Shown here in pieces: positions 51,698 through 60,795 of a DNA stretch of 64,000 bases (position 1 is its first letter; each line of letters opens with the position of its first letter). The position numbers were made by a program, and so were the translations under genes. This DNA is from Corynebacterium massiliense DSM 45435 (GTDB lineage: Bacteria > Actinomycetota > Actinomycetes > Mycobacteriales > Mycobacteriaceae), in NCBI RefSeq assembly GCF_028609805.1, contig NZ_CP063189.1, positions 1,054,001-1,118,000 on the forward strand. Direction: 5' to 3'. Below the pieces are notes generated by a model. It was not told the origin of the DNA and searched no databases. It worked only from the letters and a program-made list of their open reading frames with translations.

Positions 51698-52435
51698 TTG
51701 AGTGCAGCACAATCGTCCTCGTCCGCCGCAGCGAACAGCCCGCGGCGCAAGCGCGCGAAGACCATGTCCATCGGCGTCGTCTTGGAGCAGCTGCGACAGC
51801 AGTTCCCAGATGTCACCGTGTCCAAGATCCGATTCCTGGAATCGGAAGGGCTCGTCTCCCCGCAGCGCACCGCCTCGGGTTACCGCCGCTTTACTGAGGA
51901 TGACGTTGACCGGTTGCGCTACATTCTGACCACGCAGCGCGATAACTACACGCCGCTGAAGGTCATCCGCGAGCAGCTGGAGGCCATGGATTCCGGCCAG
52001 GTGACCGCCATCGTCGGCGCGGGCCGGGCCAATCCGTGGGTCGAGCCCGCCCGTTTCCGCGCCCCGGCGACCACCCGTCTTACCGATGCCGACGTGGCCG
52101 ACAAGGCCGACTCCAACATCGAGACCGTCGCCGCGTTGGCGAAGTTGGGCTTGCTTCAGGCGGACCAGTCGGGCTTTTTCACCACCGACGACGTAGCTAT
52201 CGTCTCCACTGTGGAGGCACTCAAGGGCTTTGGGCTTACCGAGCAGCACTTAAAGTCGCTGCGCAACAACGCGCGGCGCCAGGCCGACCTCATCAGCCAG
52301 GTCGCCGCGCCGGTGGCGAATTCGAAGTCCGATCTCGCGGCCCAGCAGGCAGAGGAGATCTCGTCGCAGATGACGGCGTTGGTGGTTTCCCTGCACGCGA
52401 CGTTGGTAAAAAACACGTTGCGCGGTGAGTTTTAG
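51698..52435 (+). CDS. ftsR: MerR-family regulator FtsR
   Basis: 245 aa. The winged-helix MerR domain (residues about 22-90) reads SKIRFLESEGLVSPQRTASGYRRF. A central linker and C-terminal dimerisation helices follow. C. glutamicum FtsR, at the same place after odhI and homologous to Rv1828, activates ftsZ transcription. The TTG at 51698 follows AAGAGA. An ATG at 51764 (MSIGVVLEQLR) is the main alternative. DNA targets cannot be read from this window. Confidence 0.9.
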   Translation: MSAAQSSSSAAANSPRRKRAKTMSIGVVLEQLRQQFPDVTVSKIRFLESEGLVSPQRTASGYRRFTEDDVDRLRYILTTQRDNYTPLKVIREQLEAMDSGQVTAIVGAGRANPWVEPARFRAPATTRLTDADVADKADSNIETVAALAKLGLLQADQSGFFTTDDVAIVSTVEALKGFGLTEQHLKSLRNNARRQADLISQVAAPVANSKSDLAAQQAEEISSQMTALVVSLHATLVKNTLRGEF

Positions 52436-52491
52436 CGGGGCGCGCCCACGTTAATTTTTAAGACCCACACTCGACGAGGCGGGGAGGCGAC

Positions 52492-53292
52492 ATGGCGAGC
52501 GAGGCCATTAGGTTTGCAGGTATTCACCAGCTAGCGCCGGAGGAGTTTTACTGCGCGCTGTTCATCTGGCCGGGCCACGACCGCATCCTGCCGGTGTGGC
52601 TGTCGCCTATCGATGGCGCGCGCATCGACGCACGCCTCGCCGGTTTTGAGCACCGCCGCCCCGATACGTACGACACGCTTATCGATGCCGTCGAACAGCT
52701 CGGCGGGGTAGAGGCCGTGACTATTTCCCATTACCACGAGGGCGTGTTCATGGTCGATGTGGAGTTGGGGAACGACACCCAGCTGGATACCCGTGTGTCG
52801 GACGCGTTGGTGCTGGCGAACCACTTTGGGGTCGACATCGTCGCGGACAGTGACGTTTTGCAGGAGACGACGGTCTACGCCACCGCGGCGGATCTGCGCG
52901 AGTACTTTGGCCTCGACGTGCAGGGCAGTGGCAGCGATGACGGCGCGGAGGATGCCGGCGCGAGCGACGGCAACACGAACGGTGGCAGCGGGAGCGAAGA
53001 CGGCCCGGCCACGAAGGGCCAAGGCACCGGCGACCCCGGAGCTGCCGGAGACCCCTCGGGTGCAGAACGCTCAGGCGCGCGGGAGTCTGGCCCGGATGCC
53101 GGGGCCGCGCGCTCCAGCGGCGATGAATCCGCAGCCGCCGAACGGAGTGCCGGCGGGGATCAAGAAAGCACCTCCGCATCCGGCGACGCGCAGGCCGACG
53201 CGGAATTTTCGGAGATGCTGCGGTCCCTCGGTTTGTCCGAGGAGGACTTGGGCCACGACGACCCGGAGAACGATCCGCGAGAGGACAACTAG
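52492..53292 (+). CDS. Bifunctional nuclease-like (DUF151) protein with long acidic tail
   Basis: 266 aa. Residues 1-140 are a DUF151/BFN domain (ILPVWLSPIDGARIDARLAG), found in actinobacteria between the two MerR genes (Rv1829 position). The C-terminal 120 residues are low-complexity Gly/Ser/Asp/Glu/Ala and end in an acidic helix (DLGHDDPENDPREDN). The domain was reported to have DNase and RNase activity in a plant relative. The activity here is untested. ATG with GGGGAGG upstream. Confidence 0.88.
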   Translation: MASEAIRFAGIHQLAPEEFYCALFIWPGHDRILPVWLSPIDGARIDARLAGFEHRRPDTYDTLIDAVEQLGGVEAVTISHYHEGVFMVDVELGNDTQLDTRVSDALVLANHFGVDIVADSDVLQETTVYATAADLREYFGLDVQGSGSDDGAEDAGASDGNTNGGSGSEDGPATKGQGTGDPGAAGDPSGAERSGARESGPDAGAARSSGDESAAAERSAGGDQESTSASGDAQADAEFSEMLRSLGLSEEDLGHDDPENDPREDN

Positions 53293-53620
53293 CTCGCGGC
53301 CGGGGGTAGGGTGGCCTGAGGGCACTGACCGCCTGTTCCGTGCGGAGCGCCTGGGAATGGCGGGGCTAGATCGGTGGGATCTGATTTGGGTTCGAGTTGG
53401 ATTGGCCCATGTAGTGCAACAGCACGGACGCATTGTGCGAGCGGGCACGTGTGCCGAATGTGAAAGCTGTGACTAGCGTGGTTTGTGTAAAGCTTCGGTA
53501 AACAAAGCGATTAAAGTGCCTGTAGTAACGGCGTGTTGCTCCAGTTAGGGTTGACGAGGGGCTAGGGTTGCCTTTAAATAAGTCTTTGGAACCCGCTTTA
53601 AACTTCATGGGAGTAATTAC
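53293..53620 (+). promoter_or_regulatory. Gene-free region with promoter for the second MerR gene
   Basis: 328 bases. The clearest feature is TTGACG (53551-53556) with TTAAAT (53574-53579), 17-base spacing, placed about 42 bases before the GTG at 53621. The stretch 53440-53540 is AT-rich for this genome and may hold regulator sites. No gene is supported. Confidence 0.55.
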
Positions 53621-54169
53621 GTGAGCAACAGTCAAGACTCCGCCGTGCAGGAATCCCTCTTCGACGTCGGGCCCGACGAAGAGGTCGGTTACCGCGTGCC
53701 CATCGCGTGCCAGGTCGCGGGTATTACGTACCGCCAGCTCGACTACTGGGCGCGCACCAACTTGGTCAAGCCGTCTATCCGCAACGCGCGCGGTTCTGGT
53801 TCCCAACGCCTGTACTCGTTCAAGGACGTGCTGGTGCTGAAGATTGTCAAGCGCCTACTCGATACCGGCATCTCGCTGCAGAACATCCGCTTGGCCGTAG
53901 ATTCCCTCCGCGACCGCGGTGTCAACGACATCGCCGAGCTCACCCTGGTCTCCGACGGGACGACCGTCTACGAGTGCCGCTCCGCCGACGAGGTCATTGA
54001 CCTTCTGGGCGGCGGCCAGGGCGTATTCGGCATTGCCGTCCCGGGCATTATGAAGGAGCTGTCCGGCACCATCGCCGACTTCCCATCCGAGCGCATCGAC
54101 GAGGTGGTCGAGGACAATGTGGCCGCCATTGACGAGCTGGCAGCCCTGCGCAACCGGAAGACGTCCTAG
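53621..54169 (+). CDS. MerR-family regulator, Rv1830-type
   Basis: 182 aa. The MerR helix-turn-helix and wing are IACQVAGITYRQLDYWARTNLV and SGSQRLYSFKDVLVLK (about residues 28-72). The remainder is a helical effector/dimerisation region. It is the counterpart of Rv1830 (also called McdR/ResR), which in mycobacteria affects cell division and growth. This equivalence rests on gene order and similarity recalled, not on an alignment. The GTG start at 53621 has a weak ribosome binding site. The gene has its own promoter. Confidence 0.87.
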   Translation: MSNSQDSAVQESLFDVGPDEEVGYRVPIACQVAGITYRQLDYWARTNLVKPSIRNARGSGSQRLYSFKDVLVLKIVKRLLDTGISLQNIRLAVDSLRDRGVNDIAELTLVSDGTTVYECRSADEVIDLLGGGQGVFGIAVPGIMKELSGTIADFPSERIDEVVEDNVAAIDELAALRNRKTS

Positions 54170-54223
54170 CGTAAACTCCCTCGGCGGCGGGGGATACTCG
54201 CCGCCTACAACGCGGGTTCAAAA

Positions 54224-54256
54224 AGGCCGCGTCCGCAACGAGCGGGCGCGGCTTTC
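54224..54256 (+). terminator. Terminator after the second MerR gene
   Basis: GCCGCGTCCGC (54226-54236) pairs with GCGGGCGCGGC (54242-54252), with one G-U pair, around a 5-base loop and followed by TTTCG. It closes the odhI-to-merR region from the left and precedes a block of minus-strand genes. Confidence 0.8.
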
Positions 54257-54333
54257 GCGATCGCGGACTCTTAGGCCGCGGAGGATTGGCAAGGGCAGGA
54301 AGCTGGCAAACCCCAGCTAGCGCGCCCGGATTT

Positions 54334-55176
54334 CTAAATACCCGCCGCCTCGCGCAGCGCCTGGGAGACGGCCTTCTTATCACCCGGCGTGTCCACTGTG
54401 CTGTAGCCATCGGCAGCTGCTTCGAGCTGCTCATCGGCGCCGTCCTTGCCCAGGTGCACGACGGACAGCTGTACCTTGTCGCCCTTGGCGTCCTTCAGGG
54501 CATCGGCAAACGCCTTGTCGTCGAGATCGTCCTTGGTGCCGGTCGTGACCACGAGGACGCGGGTCGTATCGTTAGTCTGCTGGGAGTGGTCGCTGGCGGC
54601 CTGGACCGCGGCGATAACCGCAGAACGCGTCTGCGGGACACCACCGGTGCCGAACTGGGTGACCGCGCCGGCGGCGTCCGCGCCTGGACCGAAGTTCAGG
54701 TTGGTGCGATAGCCCACCTGTACGCCCGGGTTGATCGGCGAGGAGTAGTTCCACAGCGCGACCTGTTTGTTCTTCTCGCCAAGACTCTGGGCGGCATCGG
54801 CCGCAGCGCCCGTCACTGGATCGAAGTTTGGTGCCAGCGCGTCGGAAGTATCCAGAAGCAAAAGCGTGTCCGCTGAGCCTGTCGATGCCGGCGCGGTCGA
54901 CGATGCTGGTGCCTTACTCGAGGACGTGGCGGGTTCTGCTGACTCAGACCCAGACTCGGTTTTCGTCTCCGACGTCGCGGCCGACGCCGCGTCTTGGGAG
55001 CCGGCTTTGCTCGCGGCGACAGACCCCTCGGCCTGTGCGGCATCATCGGTCCCAGAACCACCGCGGGTGAGCGCCCACACCAGGGCGGCGATGAGCGCAA
55101 CCGCCGCGATTACCGCGACAGCGATGACCCACCCTGCGACCGCGTACGTGTTTTTCCCATTGGCGTGACGAGCCAC
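54334..55176 (-). CDS. Membrane-anchored vWA-like protein
   Basis: 280 aa. One N-terminal helix (VAGWVIAVAVIAAVALIAALV, about residues 13-33) is followed by a 60-residue Ser/Ala/Thr-rich linker and an extracytoplasmic domain resembling von Willebrand factor A. The MIDAS motif is incomplete, LLLLDTSDAL rather than DxSxS, so metal binding is doubtful. Function unknown. ATG at 55176. The gene is separated from the next minus gene by 41 bases. Confidence 0.75.
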   Translation of the reverse strand: MARHANGKNTYAVAGWVIAVAVIAAVALIAALVWALTRGGSGTDDAAQAEGSVAASKAGSQDAASAATSETKTESGSESAEPATSSSKAPASSTAPASTGSADTLLLLDTSDALAPNFDPVTGAAADAAQSLGEKNKQVALWNYSSPINPGVQVGYRTNLNFGPGADAAGAVTQFGTGGVPQTRSAVIAAVQAASDHSQQTNDTTRVLVVTTGTKDDLDDKAFADALKDAKGDKVQLSVVHLGKDGADEQLEAAADGYSTVDTPGDKKAVSQALREAAGI

Positions 55177-55217
55177 AGTGAGACCAATCCTTCCTCGGTG
55201 CGTGCCCAGACGGCAAT

Positions 55218-56096
55218 TTAGACGTTCATTCTAATTGCTTCCGCGTGGTCGATCAGTGCGACAAGCCGGTCCCGAATCGGTTCTGCCCGGCGCGCCAGAT
55301 CCCGCTGGCGCCGCACGTATTCCGTCTTGCCCGCCGGCGTTTCGATGGGCACCACACCAAAACCCAACCCGCGGCAATCGTAGGGGGAGGCCTCCATGTC
55401 CAGCACTCGGGCGTCGATGGCGAGATCGAGGGCATCGAGAAACAGCTCGCCGGGAACGAGCGGCCCGAGTTTCCACGCCCACTTGTACAGGTCCATCGTG
55501 GCGTGAACGCAGCCGGGCTGATCCGAGGCGGGCTGGCCCTCCCGGGTGAGCACGGTCAGGTTGAGCGACCGCGCGGGCGGGGTGAAAAAACGAAACGCAT
55601 CGTAATGGGTGCACTTGATGCGGTGGGTGTCCACGACCTGGTTGGTGCCTGCGCGGCCGAGCCGCAGCGGCAGGTCGTGTCGCGGCGTGTCCGCGTGGTA
55701 GAGCATGGCCCATTCATGCAGCCCGAAGCAGCCAAACTGGGCGGGGTTCGTCCGCGAACGCGCGATGAGGTCACGCATGTAGCGCACCGAGTCACCGCGG
55801 CGGGCGAAAAACGACTCCACGTCCAAGGTCACGCCGTTGGTGCTCGTGGTGTAATCGCGCCACTCGGCATGGGGAGGCGTGCGCTGCGCTGAGCCCTGGC
55901 TGGATGGCGCCAGCGCGACTCCCACGCCTGGGTGCCAGCGCCGCAGGTGGCTGGGGCGTACCGGGTAGTACTCGAAAAGGAAGTCGTAAACGGGGTGATA
56001 CTCACCGGGATGACGGAACCGCGCGAGGCGGTCGTTCGCCCGCGCTGTGTGCGCGGCCATCGCCTCCGACCATTGGTCGGCGCTGAGTACGTGCAC
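55218..56096 (-). CDS. Protein annotated in actinobacteria as 3-methyladenine DNA glycosylase
   Basis: 292 aa. The sequence (HPGEYHPVYDFLFEYYP, LRRWHPG, THYDAFRFFTP) matches the group usually labelled 3-methyladenine DNA glycosylase in corynebacteria. No classic helix-hairpin-helix/Gly-Pro-Asp or AAG motif is seen, so the label is from remembered annotation and not from a motif. It follows the DEAD-box gene by 3 bases on the minus strand, so the two are probably cotranscribed. Confidence 0.7.
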   Translation of the reverse strand: MHVLSADQWSEAMAAHTARANDRLARFRHPGEYHPVYDFLFEYYPVRPSHLRRWHPGVGVALAPSSQGSAQRTPPHAEWRDYTTSTNGVTLDVESFFARRGDSVRYMRDLIARSRTNPAQFGCFGLHEWAMLYHADTPRHDLPLRLGRAGTNQVVDTHRIKCTHYDAFRFFTPPARSLNLTVLTREGQPASDQPGCVHATMDLYKWAWKLGPLVPGELFLDALDLAIDARVLDMEASPYDCRGLGFGVVPIETPAGKTEYVRRQRDLARRAEPIRDRLVALIDHAEAIRMNV

Positions 56097-56099
56097 GTT

Positions 56100-57512
56100 C
56101 TACCTCCGTTTCCGTCCGTTGTGTCGTGGGCCGCCGTGTTTGCCGCGAGGGGCCTTTCCACGAGTGACCTGTGCGCGACTGGGCTTTCCGCGACCGGGCT
56201 TCCCGCGTCCGGACCCGCGTCCGCCTGACGTGCGCCCGCCGGAGTTGCCGGACTTGGACTTGCCAGCGCGCCCGCGCGCATCCGCTCCGCCATCCGGCTG
56301 GGCCCCAGGCGGCGGCAGGGGCGCGCCCTGCGGGGGATGTGGGGTGGCGCCGGTGAGGGCGAGGAAGGCGGCATCGTCAAGCGGGGCGTCGCTGATGTCC
56401 ACGACCTCGGCGGTGACTTTGGCCTTGCGCAAAAGCGCGTCCACCTCGTCGGTCTGTTCGTCCATGACCAGGGTGACCACGGTGCCGGCCGAACCGGCGC
56501 GGGCGGTGCGCCCCGCCCGGTGCAGGTACGCCTTGTGCTCGGCCGGCGGGTCGACGTGCACGACGAGGGAGACGTCGTGAATATCGATGCCGCGAGCGGC
56601 GATGTCCGTGGCCACGAGGATGGGAACCGACCCGTCCTGGAAACCGGTGATGGCACGCTCGCGGGCGCCCTGCGACTTGTCGCCGTGCAGCGGCAGCGCA
56701 TTGAGTCCTACGCGCCGGAGCTTTTTCACCTGCCGGTCCACGCCGTGCTTGGTGCGCATGAACATGATGGTCTTGCCCGCCCGGCCGGCGATGCGCGCGA
56801 CCACGTCGTTGCGCCGCTCACGCGAGCCCACGCGGATAAGGGCGTGGCGCATCGTGTCCACGGCGGCGGCAGCGGGCGCGGTGGAATGCGTAACGGGGTT
56901 GTCCAGGAAGTCGTCGACGAGCGCCGCAACGTCATCGTCGAGCGTGGCGGAGAAAAACAGTCGCTGCCCATCAGGCTGGGTATCGCGCAACAACGCGCGC
57001 ACCTGGGGAATGAACCCCATGTCGGCCATCTGGTCGGCTTCGTCGAGGGCGGTGAAGCGGACATCGGAAAGCGAGAGCTTGCCCTGGCGCACTAGGTCCA
57101 GCGCGCGGCCCGGAGTGGCCACCAGCAAGTCGACTGGGCGGGCCAGTTGGCGGATGTGGCGGTTGATGTTGACGCCGCCGACGAAGCACAGCACGCGCAG
57201 CCCGACCGCGGCCGCCATCGGATCGAGGCGCTGGTGGATTTGCTGGGCGAGCTCCCGGGTGGGCGCGAGAATGAGCCCGCGCGGCTTGGCGGGGCGGGAG
57301 ACGCCGGAGGCGGCATCGGCAAGCTGGGCGAGGAGGGGAAGCCCGAAGGCCAGGGTCTTACCCGAGCCGGTGGGGCCGCGCCCGAGCACGTCACGGCCGG
57401 CCAGCGCATCGGGAATGGCCGCGGCCTGAATAGGAAAAGCCTCCGCCATGCCCTGCCGGGAAAGCTCCGCGACGATGGGGCGGGGGAGGCCAAGATCAGA
57501 AAAAGTAGTCAT
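56100..57512 (-). CDS. DEAD-box RNA helicase, RhlE-like
   Basis: 470 aa. All helicase motifs are present: Q motif region GLPRPIVAELSRQG, motif I GRGPTGSGKT (about residues 44-53), Ia PTRELAQQI, II LDEADQM (DEAD, about 155-161), III FFSATLDDD, V ATDIAARGIDI and VI HRAGRTARAG. The C-terminal 100 residues are Gly/Arg/Lys-rich and should bind RNA unspecifically. Likely role in RNA remodelling or ribosome assembly. It has a CTTGCCGATGCC (complement of 57312-57323). Confidence 0.95.
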   Translation of the reverse strand: MTTFSDLGLPRPIVAELSRQGMAEAFPIQAAAIPDALAGRDVLGRGPTGSGKTLAFGLPLLAQLADAASGVSRPAKPRGLILAPTRELAQQIHQRLDPMAAAVGLRVLCFVGGVNINRHIRQLARPVDLLVATPGRALDLVRQGKLSLSDVRFTALDEADQMADMGFIPQVRALLRDTQPDGQRLFFSATLDDDVAALVDDFLDNPVTHSTAPAAAAVDTMRHALIRVGSRERRNDVVARIAGRAGKTIMFMRTKHGVDRQVKKLRRVGLNALPLHGDKSQGARERAITGFQDGSVPILVATDIAARGIDIHDVSLVVHVDPPAEHKAYLHRAGRTARAGSAGTVVTLVMDEQTDEVDALLRKAKVTAEVVDISDAPLDDAAFLALTGATPHPPQGAPLPPPGAQPDGGADARGRAGKSKSGNSGGRTSGGRGSGRGKPGRGKPSRAQVTRGKAPRGKHGGPRHNGRKRR

Positions 57513-57555
57513 CGCCGGAAAAGTTTAACCGGCGCGGACTACTTTTCCGTACTCA

Positions 57556-59016
57556 CTAGTAGGAGACTTCCTCGCGGTCACCCGACCACGCGGTGTGGAA
57601 CGTGCCTTCCATGTCCACGCGGCGGTAGGTGTGCGCGCCGAAGAAGTCGCGCTGGCCCTGGATGAGGGCGGCCGGTAGGCGGTCGGCGCGCAGGGAGTCG
57701 TAGTACGACAGCGAGGAGGCGAACACCGGTACCGGCAGGCCCAGGCGGGTGGCGGTGACAACGACGCGGCGCCAGGAATCGATAAGCCCGTGGTCCAGCT
57801 CGCCCTTGAAGTACGGATCGAGCAGGAGCGACGGCAGCTCTGGGTCGTTGGCGAAGGCCTCGGTGATGCGGTCCAGGAACTTCGCGCGGATGATGCAGCC
57901 GCCGCGCCAGATCTTGGCCAGCTCGCCCGGCTGGATGTTCCAGTCATGGGCCTGCGAGCCGGCGTTGATCTCGTCGAAGCCCTGGGCGTAGGCCACGAGC
58001 TTGGAGGCGTACAGAGCCCGGCGCACATCCTCGATAAACTCGCCGCGGTCGATACCCAGGTCGGCGAAGGTCTCTGTCGTCCCCTCCGGCAGGCCGATGC
58101 GCTGGGCGGCTTCGCGCTGCGCGGTTGCGGAGGAAAGCGCGCGGGCGAAGACGGCCTCGCCGATGCCGGTGGTGGGAACGCCCAGATTCAGCGCCTCCTT
58201 CACGGTCCAGCGGCCCGTGCCCTTCTGGCCGGCTGCATCGACGATGACGTCGATGAACGGCTTGCCGGTGCGCTTGTCTTCTTGGCGGAGGACCTCCGCG
58301 GTGATTTCGATGAGGTAGGAGTCGAGGTCGCCCGCGTTCCACTCGGTGAAGATGTCCGCGATCTCCTGCGGCGCGAGACCCACGCCGTAGCGCAGGAGCT
58401 GGTAGGCCTCGCCGATGACCTGCATGTCGGCGTACTCGATGCCGTTGTGCACCATCTTGACGAAGTGGCCGGCGCCGTCCGGACCGATGTGGGTCACGCA
58501 CGGGGTGCCGTCGACGTTCGCGGCAATCGACTCCAGGACGGGGCCCAGGGTCTCCCAGCTTTCGGCCGGGCCGCCTGGCATGATGGACGGGCCGTTGAGC
58601 GCGCCTTCCTCACCGCCGGAAATGCCCGCGCCGACGAAGTGGATGCCGCGCGCGGTCATCTCCTTTTCGCGGCGGATGGTGTCGGTGAAGTTGGCGTTGC
58701 CGCCGTCGATGATGATGTCGCCTTCGTCCATCGCGCGTGCCAGCTGGTCGATGACCGCGTCGGTGGCCGCGCCGGCCTGAACCATGATGATCGCCTTGCG
58801 CGGGCGTTTGAGCGAGGCGACGAAATCCTCCACCGTCTTCGACGGCATGAAGTTACCCTCCGTGCCGTAGGCGTCCATGAGCGCGTCCGTCTTTTCCGTG
58901 CTGCGGTTGTACACCGCGACCGTGTTGCCGTTGCGCGCGAAGTTCCGGGCCAGGTTCGAGCCCATCACCGCGAGTCCAACGACGCCAATATCCGCAAGTT
59001 CCGTCTGCTCAGTCAT
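57556..59016 (-). CDS. gnd: 6-phosphogluconate dehydrogenase (decarboxylating)
   Basis: 486 aa. Converts 6-phosphogluconate to ribulose-5-phosphate with NADP reduction in the pentose phosphate pathway. The N-terminal Rossmann motif is GVVGLAVMGSNLARN (about residues 11-25). Substrate motifs SGGEEGALNGPSIMPGG and KMVHNGIEYADMQ (Lys, Asn and Glu of the active site) are present. The ATG at 59016 is the family start, and the in-frame extension to 59139 overlaps the divergent thioesterase gene. Divergent from the thioesterase, as in other corynebacteria. Confidence 0.97.
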   Translation of the reverse strand: MTEQTELADIGVVGLAVMGSNLARNFARNGNTVAVYNRSTEKTDALMDAYGTEGNFMPSKTVEDFVASLKRPRKAIIMVQAGAATDAVIDQLARAMDEGDIIIDGGNANFTDTIRREKEMTARGIHFVGAGISGGEEGALNGPSIMPGGPAESWETLGPVLESIAANVDGTPCVTHIGPDGAGHFVKMVHNGIEYADMQVIGEAYQLLRYGVGLAPQEIADIFTEWNAGDLDSYLIEITAEVLRQEDKRTGKPFIDVIVDAAGQKGTGRWTVKEALNLGVPTTGIGEAVFARALSSATAQREAAQRIGLPEGTTETFADLGIDRGEFIEDVRRALYASKLVAYAQGFDEINAGSQAHDWNIQPGELAKIWRGGCIIRAKFLDRITEAFANDPELPSLLLDPYFKGELDHGLIDSWRRVVVTATRLGLPVPVFASSLSYYDSLRADRLPAALIQGQRDFFGAHTYRRVDMEGTFHTAWSGDREEVSY

Positions 59017-59061
59017 GCGGCCCAGTTTACGGCAGCCCGTCTGCGCCGTGGCGGTCTGCCG

Positions 59062-59067
59062 TAGTAT
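59062..59067 (+). promoter_or_regulatory. TAGTAT -10 box before the thioesterase gene
   Basis: TAGTAT ends 8 bases before the ATG at 59076 with no ribosome binding site, a leaderless geometry. It lies in the 59-base region shared with gnd. Confidence 0.45.
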
Positions 59068-59075
59068 CTCGATGT

Positions 59076-59570
59076 ATGGATACCGCGAACCGCTCGGCAG
59101 CAGCACACACCGGAGGGGAAGCCACCCCGCCCCGCCCACTCACAGAACTTTTGCAGGCCGCCCACCAGAGCGAACTTAACCGCGCCGAGCTGGCGGCGCT
59201 CAACGCGGCGAGCACCGGGCTCGAGGCGCTCCTCGGCGTGCGGTGGACGCACCTAAGCCCGCGGGAAGCACGCGCGGAAGTCGAGCTCACGGACCGGCTG
59301 CACCAGCCGTTCGGCGCCACCCACGGCGGCACGTATACGGCGCTGGCGGAATCCGTCGGATCAGCGGCCAGCGTCGCCGCCGCCGGGCGCCCCATGGTCG
59401 GGGTCAACAACAGCACGGACTTTCTGCGGCCCACCAGCGAAGGCGTGCTGAAAGCCCGGGCGGTGCCCTGCCACCTCGGCCGGCGGACCCACCTGTGGGA
59501 GGTGACCATGACCCACGGCGATCGAGTCGTGGCGGTCAGCCGGCTGCGCACCATGGCGTTGGAAGGCTAG
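59076..59570 (+). CDS. PaaI-family hotdog thioesterase
   Basis: 164 aa. The hotdog-fold core begins at about residue 45 with QPFGATHGGTYTALAESVGSAA. The HGG and the downstream Glu/Asp are typical of the PaaI/MenI subgroup that hydrolyses acyl-CoA or aryl-CoA thioesters. The N-terminal 40 residues are a variable extension. The substrate is unknown. An ATG at 59072 in another frame is ignored. Confidence 0.87.
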   Translation: MDTANRSAAAHTGGEATPPRPLTELLQAAHQSELNRAELAALNAASTGLEALLGVRWTHLSPREARAEVELTDRLHQPFGATHGGTYTALAESVGSAASVAAAGRPMVGVNNSTDFLRPTSEGVLKARAVPCHLGRRTHLWEVTMTHGDRVVAVSRLRTMALEG

Positions 59571-59604
59571 CCGCTGGAGGGCTCGCCTCTAGAAGGCTCT
59601 AGAC

Positions 59605-60681
59605 CTATAACCAGTCGTTGCGCCGGAACCACCAGAACATCACCGCAACGACCAAGACCATTGCGATGAGCGCGTATAGGTAGCCGTGCTGGAGGTGCAG
59701 CTCCGGCATGACGTCGAAGTTCATGCCGTAAATGCCGGCGATCATCGTCGGGCCCGCGGCCATGCCGACCACCGCGGAGATGGTGCGCATGTCCTGGTTC
59801 TGTTGGATGGATACTTTGGCCACGGAGGCATCGAGAAGCGAAGACAGGCGTTCATCGAACCCGGCGACCTGGTCGCGGACGACGAGCTCGTTGTCGTAGA
59901 CATCGCGCAGGTAGGAGCGGATGTTTTTCGGCACCATGTCCTTATTCTCGCTGTGCAGTGCCTTCAGCGCGGGCGCCAGCGGGTTGATCGCGTGCTTCAT
60001 CTCGAGGATCTCTCGCTTGTAGCTGTAAATCCTGTCGATGTTGAACTGCATGCCGGGGGTGAAGACTTCCTCTTCGATGGAGTCGACCTCCTCGGACAGC
60101 TCGTCCGTAATCGTGGCGTAGGTGTCCACGATGACATCGAGGATTTTCCAACAGATAGCAATCGGCCCCGCGGTGACCAACTCCTCATCGCCGACCAGCC
60201 GGCTTTCCAGGTCCGGGATCTTCGCGCCGTGGCGAATGGTGATAATAAAGCTCGGCCCGATGACCATCTGGATCTCGCCGGTGGAGATGATCTGGCGGGT
60301 ATCGGACACCTCGTCGTGGTCGCGGTAGCGCACCGAGCGGGCCACGACGAACAGCTGGTCCTCGTAGCGCTCCAGTTTCGGCCGCTGGTGGGCCTGTACG
60401 GCGTCTTCGACGATCAGCTCGTGGATGCCGAACTGCAGCGCGATCTTCGTCATCTGCGCTTCCATCGGCGCGTGCAGACTCACCCAGATGAACCCGCGGC
60501 CGTACTCGTCGATCTTCTCTCGGGCAGCCTGCGGCGTGTAGTTGCCGGGGAGTGCCTCGCCGTCGATGAACACGCGGCACGATTCGATCGCCTGCTCCGC
60601 GGGCACGCGGATGCTGCTGGCCGGTCGCTTCCCACCGCTTTTCTTTGTCAGCCCGCGAAATGGCTTGGGTACTGAGGGCAT
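59605..60681 (-). CDS. corA: CorA-type magnesium/cobalt transporter
   Basis: 358 aa. The large N-terminal cytoplasmic domain, a long stalk helix and two C-terminal transmembrane helices fit the CorA pentamer. The pore signature GMN is found in AGIYGMNFDVMPEL at about residues 308-321. The C-terminus is basic (WFRRNDWL). The ATG at 60681 has AAGGAGG 6-12 bases upstream on the minus strand. The longer frame to 60750 is unnecessary. Confidence 0.96.
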   Translation of the reverse strand: MPSVPKPFRGLTKKSGGKRPASSIRVPAEQAIESCRVFIDGEALPGNYTPQAAREKIDEYGRGFIWVSLHAPMEAQMTKIALQFGIHELIVEDAVQAHQRPKLERYEDQLFVVARSVRYRDHDEVSDTRQIISTGEIQMVIGPSFIITIRHGAKIPDLESRLVGDEELVTAGPIAICWKILDVIVDTYATITDELSEEVDSIEEEVFTPGMQFNIDRIYSYKREILEMKHAINPLAPALKALHSENKDMVPKNIRSYLRDVYDNELVVRDQVAGFDERLSSLLDASVAKVSIQQNQDMRTISAVVGMAAGPTMIAGIYGMNFDVMPELHLQHGYLYALIAMVLVVAVMFWWFRRNDWL

Positions 60682-60782
60682 CGAGGGCCTCCTTGGGTGG
60701 GGGTGCGTCGGACAGCTGCACACCGCGCTATGACGCTCGGCACGGTGCATATGGCGTGCAAAATACTACACCCCGCGCCCAC

Positions 60783-60788
60783 TAGACT
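60783..60788 (+). promoter_or_regulatory. TAGACT -10 box, leaderless-type promoter
   Basis: TAGACT ends 7 bases before the ATG at 60796, the same arrangement as at 9894-9907. Confidence 0.5.
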
Positions 60789-60795
60789 GTGTGCC